Assembly: GCA_030248215.1 (NCBI GenBank)
Contig: JASANG010000298.1
Span: forward strand, 1 to 64,000
Length of the DNA: 64,000 nucleotides
DNA from: Enoplolaimus lenunculus
Taxonomy: Eukaryota > Nematoda > Enoplea > Enoplida > Thoracostomopsidae
Direction: 5' to 3'
Part shown: piece by piece, positions 41,201 through 50,294 of the stretch
Layout: each line of letters starts with the position of its first letter
How positions within the stretch are numbered: position 1 is the stretch's first letter
Notes under the pieces: model-generated
What the model was told of the DNA's origin: nothing
The model's input: the letters and a program-made list of their open reading frames with translations, nothing else
The model's database searches: none
Translations under genes and position numbers: made by a program

Positions 41201-44200
41201 TTGTGGTAGTACGATGAAATGTTGCGTAGTCAGATTAGCTGTATTCATTACAGGAACTTTGCTTTGCAGTGTGGAGTGCCCTTGCATTGAAAATCCTTTT
41301 CCGCATCACTGGACTATTTTACACTGCTTTTCGTTAAGCAGACCGGCAACGTCTAACCGGCTGCAATCCGTCGCCGGATCACTGCCACAAGTTTCGGGAC
41401 TTGGAGTAGTGTTGTGCAATAACCACCACAAATCTATCCGACAACATAATTGAGGCATGCAAATATTTACATTAGTTGAAAAACTGAAAATCCCGCTTAG
41501 GTATTTGTTTTATATTCATGATATGTCATTGTATACGGTTCTAATAAATGGTAATCATTTTCCTGTCCACTTTCATATGTTCAACAGTTGAAACATGCAA
41601 ATATTTTAAAATTCAAACCATATAAAAGGTTAAGCGAATGGAATGGCCTAAAACACAATTCAAAACTTGTAGGAAAATAACAAAACAGATTTCTCTGTTG
41701 TTTTTAATAGGCGTTTGCAATAGTTGAGCAACAACCCGAGTATCGCGAACAAGTTTATATGCCGTACGCCAATTGGATGGCAGAAAACGATCGTTTTGAA
41801 GATGCACAGAAAGGTAGTAGCAGGATGTCAGCTTTGCCCACAAATTAGCGGTAACACAAGCTATATGATGTTCAACCTATGTACCGAAAAGCACATGTGT
41901 TGCCAGCAATGTTTTGAAATGGCAAACATTGTTGCGCTCAAGATAAGTCATTTAAATACATCCGTAAATACTTGGGTTAAGAATCGGTATTCTCAACGAA
42001 AAGCTTGCAGTTTGAAGTAAGTATCGTATGCGGCAGCTTATGGTGAATTGTCATTAATTTTATGGTCCATATTACTTTAAGGGGCGTTCAGGTTTCTGGT
42101 GGGTCTATAAAAGAGTAGGTTTAGATTGTAGATACCATTTTTACTTAGGCTTAAACTTAGGCTTAGGCTTAGGCTTAATAACACACTTTTGCAACGCTTA
42201 GGCTTAGGCTTAAGGTTAGGAATACGCTTAATCTACTGTTACGCCCCTTAAAGTAACATTGGCCGATTTTATTGTAATGTTATATATTTGCCATAAGTAT
42301 CAGTACCTTATAACTGGTGGCTTTATAGAGTTCATCAACTTGTTTTGTTTTTTTACAGCATTTCATAAAGCCGGACGAGCAGAAGAAGCGTTATTCGTTC
42401 TTAAACAATTGACTTCAAACGCAGTCAACGAACGCCGTTTCAATCACGCAGGCTATTACTATTGGATGTTATCGCTGCAATATTTGGATCGTGTTACAGG
42501 TTGAAACGTTTATATATAATTTACCAAAGACGTAGCCGCGATTTTGGAAACGATTGGTTTAAGTGCTGTAAAGATTTCAAACGGGCGGCTTAGTATTTTG
42601 GAAAAGGTTTCGTTATGTTCGCAAAAAATTTAGAAGGTGGTGGCTTATGTTGATAGCTAAAAACTTTCTAAAAACCCTTCCACAACAATTACAAACACAA
42701 GGTTGTGACCAATAATGCTTTTATGGCTTATGCTGTGAATCACAGCCTTATGCGTTTAAAGCGGTGTATGCAGATCAACATCGTGAATTTAATGAACGAT
42801 ACCTAGGTAGATTTTTAAAAATACTTTCAGTTGAATGCGTATGGTTTTCGAACCCTAGTTGTTCATTACCCACTTTTCGATAACGGTTGTAGTTTGCATC
42901 ATATTCGGAGATTGGGATACAGAAACTTGAAAATATTAACAAAATTGGCTTTTCAATAATTTTGATTTCCACTGTTGCGTGAAATTTGACTTGTTTACTT
43001 TGTCAACGGTGTTCACTTTGTTTTACTGGACGAAACGGTGTTATTTTACATTGGTTGAATAGTGGTCGGGAAACCATGGAAACAATGTATATTTTACTTA
43101 AAACTTTATTTCTAAAATAAGTTTCTGTGCCGATATAACAATTACGGTATCATTACCATGCAAAAACCACAAATAGATTTAGTTGTAATTAATTCTAAGT
43201 TAAGCAGTATCATATAGAGGCCTTGACGAAAATTTTGCTGCGGTTGTGGTGGGGCACAATCCCTCAGCGTACAGACTACCGTTCCGCTGCTCCAACCGCG
43301 AGGTATGCAGGCATGCAAACCGTTGGCTCTATATACCGTACGTTTGGTACTACAAGCTACGTATATGAATACTCCATGAAACCGTTTGAGCTGGAAAGCG
43401 TCTCACATTTTAGCAATGGATTCTCCGCTAAGTGATTTTAAATTAATCAGTACCATAAAGAGCTCTTAACGCAAATATTGTTGCGGATGCGTGGGGCTTG
43501 AACCAATTAAGTACAGCTTACCAGCCCGCTCCTATAACTACTAAGCGACGCAGCCATGCAAATTTTTCGATACAATGGCGCTGTATACCGTGAGTTTGGT
43601 ACTACAAGCAACGGGACTCGTTTTTCCCCTGCACAGGAAAGTTTGGTCCGAATCCCGTGCTCGGTCCGCTTATGACCGCGGGCCCAACATTTGGGCCAGT
43701 GCCCGGCTAGGTTCCGCGGACCTTGGCCCGGGCAGGTTCCAACCCTGCTTAAATCCTTATTATAAAATTTGCCCAGTAATATCACAATACTACTCTCAGT
43801 ATTTTTTACGGCAGCCATATTGGTTTCCGTCTTATGTTTAACAATATTCCTGTACAAAAGTATGCACCAAATATAAGCTTAGCCGATTGGTCAGTATTGC
43901 CGATTCTTTAGTCCATCAGTTTCTTGACTGTACCATGTGATGAGCAATTGTATTCCAATAATCAATGTGGGTCAAAATGTTTAGGCCACTGTCTTTGACA
44001 CCGGCATCTACGAATAAAAATGTTGAATTTGTTAATTTTACAAATCATCTGTAATCAGATTGTTTTTATATTGTATTTTTTTAAATCATTGTTATATTTC
44101 AGAACAACCTGATAAAGAAGCCGATCATGTGGCACAGTTTCATCGATTTCAACTGCTCGCTGAAATATATTATGCGTACAACGCTATTCATCGCTATACG

Positions 44201-47200
44201 GTATTAACACTAAAAACCAACCTAAATTGAGTGATCCTAAAACTAACAATATTACTCTAAATAGCGCAGCGTTATAAAACGGCGCAAATTTAACGTCGAT
44301 GTACCGTAGCCATTATGGCGTATTTCGACTATGATTCAAGCCAGTCCACTCTCGGAAATACGCTTTTCTGGACTACACAAACTGAGTCAAGTTTGACTCC
44401 GCCAGAGTCAAATTCGACTCACTGAGCGATTCAATGAATCAAATTTGACTCTGGCGGAGTCGAATTTTGACTCAGTTTGTGTAGTCAGGAAAAGCCTATT
44501 TCCGATAGAGTCAATTTGACTGCCCATTTTTTACAATGAAGTGTCACAATAATAAACCACATCAAATTACCTACCTTCCTCGGTTTAATAACTTGTATAA
44601 TTTTTATACCTTGTTTTAAACAAGCTATTAAATGGTTTATTTTGTGCTCTTTAATACCAAGAGTCAATGATGACCCTTTGAACAACAGTGGACAACTTCC
44701 TTAAATACGCATGGTATAAAAAGCGCCGCCACGTGTTACGTTTTGCTTCGTACCCCCTCTTATTTAGGAGTTAAATGCTTTGCAGGACACAGCTAAAAAT
44801 GAGCAATGGCAAAAACTTAAATAGGGATAAAGGAAAGAAAAATGCACAGCGTTGCCAAGTACATTCTATCCTACACAGAATGTACTCTGGTGCATTCTCT
44901 TAAGTATGCACCGGGCACTCTTGTTAATAATACAAGAACTTCCGTTAATTAATTAGTTCATAGCGATTGTATCACGCATAGATTTGAAGTAAATAATGTA
45001 TACTAACTTACTGGAGCAGTTAAGTACTTTCAGGATGATCCGTTCACATCATACCAACCAGACGCGTTATTCAACATATCGCGATTTTTACTCAATGTTG
45101 CTGAGAACGAAGTTTTATCAGGATTCAATATCGTGTAAGTCATTTTGGGTCCCAATCAACATGAGTCCGTATCCCTAATAAGAGTCCGTAAGCTGATAGA
45201 GTCCCTAGACCCTAATTAGAGTCCATAAATGTCAATTATCTTTAATTGTAGCGCATAAATGACTCCAGCACCAAATAATTTGACTTCGAAACTTTAAAGC
45301 ATACTTAAGTTTGAAATACATTCCTAAGTATAACTTTGAATTATCGCTCAAGTTATTGATACTAGACAAATAAACGTTTAATTCAGCGGACAGTTGGTAC
45401 CGGATATATATCAGTAACGAAGGGTGGCAGACCGTCGGTTAAAAATAGATAACAGTCCGTAACCGAATAACAGGGGGTTCCCTCTAGAGAGGCCAAATAA
45501 ATATCAATCCCCCACTCTTATATGCTCGGGTCACTGCAGTATATGTTTCAAAATTTTTTGAAATTTTTAAATTTTTCGTAACTTAGGTTTAAGCATTGGG
45601 TTAGGTTTAAACTCGCGGTGCGAACCGTACAACAGCCAAACGTTATCCACCATGCACAACAAAGGACGGTTTGCGAGTAGTATAGTTAAAATGATGATAG
45701 TTATATACTCTAGTTCTCATTGCTGAAAGCCGAAAAGTACTGTCTACAGAAATACAAATATAATTTTGGAAGGTATGCTTAGTTTTGTTTGTTCTCCAGA
45801 AAAACACTTTATACCTTGGCGAAGCAAAGCAACGTACTGGGTGCGTATAAACTAGCTCGTCACTGCTTTGAAAAGTTGCACAGCACTTATCGAATTCCTG
45901 CGAGATTTCAAACCGTTATCGAACTGGGCACAATGGCGATCCGAGCGAAACCATTCCATGATGCTGAGGTATAGGTATCGGGTAGAAAATAGTAGTGTTT
46001 ATAAACGGGGCTTTAAATATGAAATGCAAATATTTGTAAATTGTTTCATTCAATGAACTAGCCAATGCAGCTTTTGGTCAAAATATACCTTTGAACAATC
46101 GTAAGAGAATTATTGGCGTTTTTTTAAATTAGTCGATGTTTAGAAACATGGTTTTCATTCGACTCAATAAAGCGAAATAACATTACCGTATACAATCGAA
46201 ACAAAACTTACCAGCTTGGTTTGTACTAACAGTTTTCGTATTTTTCTGAAATATTGGAATTTGGTTTCAATCCTTAGCATACTACGCCTAGCTCAAGTTT
46301 TATCGTAGGGACATGAGGAACCTCGCCTAAACCAAAACGCAATTGTGGAATAAGTTTTTGCCAAAACTCATGGGCCAAAATGTGTACAGTTTGCAACTCT
46401 AGATAGCGGAAAAAACTGTAGTCGGAACTAAATACTACACATATTCAGATTTTTGAAAGACAGAAAGCTATCTTTCAAATTAGGGTACTGAGCGACCGAA
46501 TAAAAGGGTGGTCCCCATTTTGAGTGCCAATCAATAGGAGTCCGTATCCCTAATAAGAGTCCGTATCCCTAATAAGAGTCCGTTATGTATTATTTTTGAA
46601 GCAGTCATCATTACTGGAGTGGTAATTACAATTACGCAAAGCAACTTAATACAGAATGTCACGTTTCGGCTGTTCTACATTAGCGTTTGCGATCGTATCT
46701 GGAAATGAAACGAAAACAGCTTTTTAATTCATAATAAGCTGAGCGGAACGGGACTCAAATTACCACATAAAATGCAAATAGTGCATTAAAACAAGAAAAA
46801 GGTTTGAGCGTAGAATCCTATAGCGTTGGAAAAGCGCCAAAAGAAGCACCAAAAAGCATTCCGTACAGAATCCCTGCTTCACTTTTAGTTAATAGGCGCA
46901 TCTCATCGCATGCGCAAGCCTGAGGTTGCTCAACCATAATGGCGAAACCCTGGGGGGCCACATCGGCGATTCTCCCCCCGGATTATTTCAACCATTTTTT
47001 AACAGATACGCACGCAGACAAGTTGTGAGAGGCGCAATGTTAACCGCAAACGCAACATATTGGTTGAAACGAAACCCGCCGAACTTTGCTAATGTGTCTG
47101 GCTTCTTGCTCGTTTCGCTCGAGAGTTTTTAGGACTATTCTATCGTTCCGCAATTTTTTAATGACTTTACACGCTACACAGACCTCAAAATAACCACTAG

Positions 47201-50200
47201 GTTGTTAACAGTTTTGGAGTGAGGTTTGCCGTGTGCCACCTCCACTGGTTAAAGCATATGAAGGTTATATAAGCTTTTGCTTAAAATATTAGCTGTTCAG
47301 CTACTTTAGCAGAAAATGCCGTAAAAACATTCGCGCTGAGCGCGATGCGTAATTCATTTTAAACACGGTTTCACTTTTTAGATCGCTGCTCAACCAATAT
47401 TGTTTAAATAATATTATACGTTTCTTTGCAAATTTACCTTGATATCTAAACCTACAGGGGGTTAAACTTGCGTGATTCCATGCGCACAGCATAGGTTACA
47501 ATTTTTCACAGCACAGCACGTTTTCGTTCACATTAGAATAGCATTAAACTCTACTTTTGAATTTGTGGCGTTGCATGTGCACAGTTGCAATGTTTTACAG
47601 CAAAGCCGATTTACTTTCATGATTATGGTTGGCTGTAATTCGCATAGATTAAGAGGAACAGCTAAACAAGTATTTTAATCACTACCAGGTGATGTTGATT
47701 TTGCCTAACATTTATTTCCGCAGTGTGCTTTCAGGAATTGCTGCCAATGTGTTACCGTTGCTCCTCAACCAATCCGCTCATTAGCGACGTTGGTAATATA
47801 TGCTCACACTGCGGACATCCGTTTATGCTATCCTTTATTTCATTGGGTAAATATTATCAAGGGCAAGGTGGCAATTATTGGGCCGTGCCCCCACCCAAAT
47901 TAGGATGGTGCTCCCCCCAAATAGACTCAGTCTAAAAGTAAACACTCTCGAATTGCAATTGTAAACGCACAACATTATTCAGTGCCCCCCAAACATAATT
48001 TTCTGCGGCCGTCCCTAATAGCAAGATGGCAGAAATTTTTTATTTTCAGTAACTACGTGCAAAATCTCGTTGCAGCACCTCAACATTAACGGATTTGCGG
48101 TTCTTTACCATCGATATGTTATAATTCGATCTTAACATATGCTGTACATTGGAAACGTTGAGCACCATTTTCACTCACATTAGTGTAAAGATTTTGTAAG
48201 GCAGTAATCAGGTAACGCCAGAAAAATTTAAACAAGGCTATGAGCCGAATTAAAATAAATACTTTTGACTTGTAAGGAATGCCGCAATACAAGCATAGTC
48301 ACTTCCTAACTATAGCAGACGTCAACAGACCGACGCAAATTCTAGTCAAGCCGATTAAAATTTATATGACAAATGCACGCCTTGTGTTTACAGAAATATT
48401 GCCGGTCGTTGAATTCAGTGTTAGCGATGACATCAGCAGCGAAGAAGCAACAAATCTCATTGAAGCAGAGCCTCCTTTAAAAGAAGACAGCAGCTGCGAA
48501 ACAGCACTTCAACAAGCATTTGCCGCCAGCGCATCGAAAGTATACTCGGACAAAAATCATTCCGCAGATGTAAGGGAACTCGCTCCGCATTTGACAATAT
48601 TGTAAAAAAGTTGAGATGCATTTGCTTCACCCATAAAAGCGAAATATATCATTTCCTAAAAGTAAACAAAAAACCTTTGTTTCATTGGTTATTCATGTTG
48701 ATAAAACTGATTATGAAGACGGTTTTGTTTCATTTAAATGGGACACACATACCTGACTGCACGTGTTAACGCACGATACTGGAAGCAAACGAATTTGTAC
48801 GCTTTAAAATTGGTAAATTTTTAAAATGCGTAAACAACCAATTGTTGCATTTCAAATGGCCTGGGCGTCTGTGGTCCAATGTTATATGTCAGTAAACCGA
48901 CATAGACTTTATAAAATATAGACTGTCTTTAAACAAAATATTTTTCGGTTTTGCATTATTTTTTCGCTTAAAATTATATTTGTAAAAATATAACAACACA
49001 TGTAACAGTTTGACTTTGAATTTACGCTTTACAATCGAACTTTTAGACCAATTCTCTAGTAACATTAGATCCAACGCATGTGCCATAATGAAATGCTTCA
49101 AGTCAAGCTGTTAAAAACTGAGTAGAGTTTCGAACATTCACATAAATGTTATCTCGTAGTTATCTATTTTGCAAAGATGGATAAATATTGCTGTCATGGT
49201 TGGTATAGCTACGTGAGTAAAACATTTTCATATATTTGTTTGCAGATTTCTAGATATATTACCCAGTTTTGTCAACAAAAATTGTTTACTGCTGAAATCA
49301 AATCGCTTGTATACGAAAGCAGTGCAATAAATGCAAAACGTCCGTCGCCACCAACATTCGTTAAAAGTTGTATTCTTTTCAGAAAATAAAATACACGCCT
49401 GTGATTTTGAACCGAGATGCATTGATGGCACTTCATCGAACCGAAGTGATTATTTGCGAGTGGCCAAAACCGTTAAACACCAAATACTATAGAAATTTAA
49501 TTCCTGAAATTTCAATAACGAAATGCGATTCATGCAATCGAGTGAGTTGCAAAGTTGCGTTAATGATATATTCATCTGGCTGAACACGTGTTCAGTAGAA
49601 AATTTGCTGATTTCAACAACTTATCGGCTTTTACACGTCTGTGACATACGTATATAAAACAGTTTGCAGTTCCGCGTTTTGAGCCCCAATCAATTGGATT
49701 CCGTATCACTAATAAGAGTCCGTAATCGGATAGAGTTCCTAAACCCTAATTAAAGTCCATAAATGTCAATTATCCTTTATAGCGTATAAATGACTCCAGG
49801 CCGAAATAAAGTTGAGTTCGAAACTTTAAACCATATCTAAGTTTGAAGGTAACTCCTAAGTTTAACCTTGCATTATCGCTCAAGCTTTTGATTCAAGACC
49901 AATAAACGTTTATTTTAACGGATAGTTGAACACCGCATATATGTCAGTAGCGAAGGACGGCTGAGGGCGGGTTAAAAATAAATAACAGTCCGTAATCGAA
50001 TAACAAGGGTGCACCCTCTGGAGAAGCCAAATAAATATCAGTCCCCCCTCTTATTCGGGTCACTACAGTACAGTATTTTCTCCGATGGCTGTCAACCTGT
50101 CACAAGCTAGTTCGAGTTTATAAATTCTGAAATGTTTTTAATTTTAGCTATTTCACACTGACGATTACGAAATGGCAGTGTTACAAGAGGGTGCTTGTCC

Positions 50201-50294
50201 GTTTTGCCATCGCGAATCACAACGAAGCAAAGCAAGTGCTGGTAACGAGGGATATAATGCCGAAGACGACGATGACTATGATTTACTCAGATGA
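23254..50294 (+). CDS. IFT122: Intraflagellar transport protein 122 (29 exons)
   Basis: IFT122 is a core subunit of IFT-A, which carries out retrograde transport and membrane-protein entry in cilia. Exons: 23254-23318, 23942-24051, 24683-24803, 25142-25218, 26175-26308, 26687-26760, 27738-27813, 29088-29279, 30066-30204, 32310-32368, 32902-33048, 33812-33949, 35578-35742, 36589-36708, 37268-37386, 37786-37939, 38513-38674, 39262-39428, 40582-40759, 41711-41813, 42359-42499, 44103-44200, 45034-45134, 45800-45968, 47735-47846, 48394-48569, 49246-49308, 49383-49541, 50148-50294 (TGA). All are GT-AG and in phase, about 1,221 residues, the usual length for the family. Start [10 protein letters not shown] is the family start. 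Residues 1 to about 555 are WD40 propellers ([37 protein letters not shown]). The rest is an alpha-solenoid of TPR-like hairpins ([59 protein letters not shown]). Two zinc-binding modules close the protein: CYRC with CSHC (about 1009-1032), and CDSC with CPFC (about 1168-1193), then an acidic tail. Least certain is the boundary of the exon at 49246 (ends 49308 or 49359). Confidence 0.95.
23704..23893. mobile_element. TTAGGC-bearing MITE, copy 2 (5' end degraded)
   Basis: It starts within the inverted repeat (GGGGCGGAACGTTCTTCTG), has two blocks of TTAGGC units including four in a row near 23821-23845, and ends with the complement of GGCCTATGTAAAGCACAGGG. It lies in IFT122 intron 1, ending about 50 bp before exon 2. 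Confidence 0.75.
24071..24129. repeat. Fragment of the ~400-bp repeat
   Basis: A short stretch shares the phrase AGTCCGTAAAACCGAATAAC plus a run of G and CCTCTGAAGAGGCC with the full copies at 45141 and 49674. It lies in IFT122 intron 2. Confidence 0.5.
25581..25784. mobile_element. TTAGGC-bearing MITE, copy 3
   Basis: It has the family signature GGCGGAACGTTTTTCTGTGG and the phrase AATAGAGTAAGCTTAAGCTT. Scattered TTAGGC units and a diverged right inverted end follow. It lies in IFT122 intron 4. Confidence 0.7.
31239..31409. mobile_element. 171-bp hAT-type MITE with perfect 8-bp target duplication
   Basis: The ends are inverted: CAGTGGCGGATCCA at the left, and the complement of CAATGGCGGATCCA at the right. 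The element is flanked on both sides by TGTACAGT (31231-31238 and 31410-31417). This is the 8-bp target duplication expected for the hAT superfamily. It is non-coding and lies in IFT122 intron 9. Confidence 0.85.
32059..32257. mobile_element. TTAGGC-bearing MITE, copy 4
   Basis: The inverted ends are GCCCATGTAAAGATCAGAGG and the complement of GGGCCAATGTGAAGAACATG. Two interior TTAGGC blocks are present. It sits 52 bp upstream of IFT122 exon 10, and its right flank is the segment duplicated at 36205-36294. Confidence 0.85.
32484..32880. repeat. ~400-bp GACCCGAATAAGAGGGG-ended repeat, reverse-oriented copy
   Basis: It begins TACAGTCGTGACCCGAATAA and contains in reverse order the interior phrases of the copies at 45141 and 49674 (for example TACGGACTCTTATTAGGAAT). 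Its end lies about 21 bp before IFT122 exon 11 (32902), so part of this intron's 3' splice region is probably repeat-derived. Confidence 0.75.
33211..33510. mobile_element. Foldback element with ~40-50-bp imperfect inverted ends
   Basis: The left end is ATGTCTCAGCCCAATCTGCT; the right end is the complement of a sequence reading ATGTGTCGTAGGCCAATATG. The phrase CCAATCTGCTATTT recurs inside in both orientations. It lies in IFT122 intron 11. Confidence 0.6.
34012..34230. mobile_element. Foldback element of the GACTCAGTTTGTGTAGT family, copy 1
   Basis: The arms are nearly complementary along their whole length. The left arm holds AATGGTGGGCCAAATTTACT then CTCTCCGAAATAGGC; the right arm carries the complement of AATGGTGAGCAAAATTGACT then ATCTCCGAAATAGG. 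The centre is built of alternating TTCGACTC and GAGTCGAA. It lies in IFT122 intron 12. Confidence 0.75.
35459..35540. repeat. 41-bp tandem duplication (two units)
   Basis: Units 35459-35499 and 35500-35540 both read CTGGTTATACCCTGTTTGCT onward and are identical. The pair ends 38 bp before IFT122 exon 13, in the branch-point region of that intron. Confidence 0.85.
36005..36204. mobile_element. TTAGGC-bearing MITE, copy 5
   Basis: The inverted ends are GGCCCATGTAAAAATCAGGA and the complement of GGGCCAATGTAAAGAACAGG. Interior TTAGGC blocks closely match copy 4. It lies in IFT122 intron 13. Confidence 0.85.
36205..36294 (+). pseudogene. Captured fragment of IFT122 exon 10 with its splice acceptor
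   Basis: The segment is nearly identical to 32258-32347. It contains the AT-rich 3' end of intron 9, the acceptor TTTCAG and the first 38 bases of exon 10 (36257-36294). The coding sense ([11 protein letters not shown]) is kept, with one silent-type change (ATC for ATT). It is bounded on the left by MITE copy 5 and on the right (36300-36338) by a second MITE right-hand end. It sits in intron 13, downstream of the true exon, and has no in-phase donor, so it should not be an ordinary exon. Confidence 0.85.
36300..36338. mobile_element. Isolated right-hand terminus of a TTAGGC MITE
   Basis: ACTGTTCCGCCCCTGTTCTT followed by TACATTGGTCCC matches the right inverted end of the family. With copy 5 it encloses the captured exon fragment. 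Confidence 0.8.
38151..38407. mobile_element. Foldback element with perfect 17-bp ends (TGTACACTGTAAATTTC), copy 1
   Basis: The first 17 bases TGTACACTGTAAATTTC are exactly complementary to the last 17. The interior consists of CTCAGAATT- and GAGTT-type words in both orientations. It lies in IFT122 intron 16. Confidence 0.85.
38694..38963. mobile_element. Inverted-repeat element with a tRNA-like core
   Basis: Perfect 17-bp inverted ends read TTAACCCCTTCTCACAT and its complement. On the minus strand the centre reads like a tRNA-derived promoter, with TAGCTGAGTGGT as A box and GAGTTCGAATCC as B box about 45 bp later. It lies in IFT122 intron 17, starting 19 bp after the end of exon 17. Confidence 0.7.
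42064..42264. mobile_element. TTAGGC-bearing MITE, copy 6 (variant ends)
   Basis: The ends are GGTCCATATTACTTTAAGGG and the complement of GGCCAATGTTACTTTAAGGG, so the outer bases match the family but the inner part of the terminus differs. The interior has two TTAGGC blocks. It lies in IFT122 intron 20. Confidence 0.75.
43200..43620 (-). repeat. Two diverged copies of a tRNA-derived SINE-like repeat
   Basis: Segments near 43235-43370 and 43475-43615 share TTGCTGCGG/TTGTTGCGG starts and TACCGT-GTTTGGTACTACAAG ends. On the minus strand the second copy has a good B box (GGTTCAAGCCC) with an A-box-like CTTAGTAGTTATAGGAGC upstream, as in tRNA-derived SINEs. They lie in IFT122 intron 21. Confidence 0.55.
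44340..44541. mobile_element. Foldback element of the GACTCAGTTTGTGTAGT family, copy 2
   Basis: It shares the GACTACACAAACTGAGTCAA arm and its complement, plus CGGAAATA and TCAAATTTGACTC words, with the element at 34012. The outer left arm is diverged. It lies in IFT122 intron 22. Confidence 0.75.
45141..45541. repeat. ~400-bp repeat, forward copy
   Basis: It contains GAGTCCGTATCCCTAATAAG, GACTCCAGCACCAAATAATT, ATAAACGTTTAATTCAGCGG and the end TCGGGTCACTGCAGTA. All are shared with the copy at 49674. It begins 6 bp after the end of IFT122 exon 23. Confidence 0.8.
46486..46584. repeat. Truncated end of the ~400-bp repeat
   Basis: It has the terminus TACTGAGCGACCGAATAAAA then two tandem copies of GAGTCCGTATCCCTAATA. 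It lies in IFT122 intron 24. Confidence 0.7.
49674..50070. repeat. ~400-bp repeat, forward copy
   Basis: A nearly full copy in the last intron of IFT122, ending TTATTCGGGTCACTACAGTA. It closely parallels the copy at 45141 along its length. Confidence 0.8.

Noticed and set aside
22675-42264. TTAGGC blocks as a chromosome end
   Set aside because: They are short, interrupted and always inside an inverted-repeat element within or near genes, so they are interstitial.
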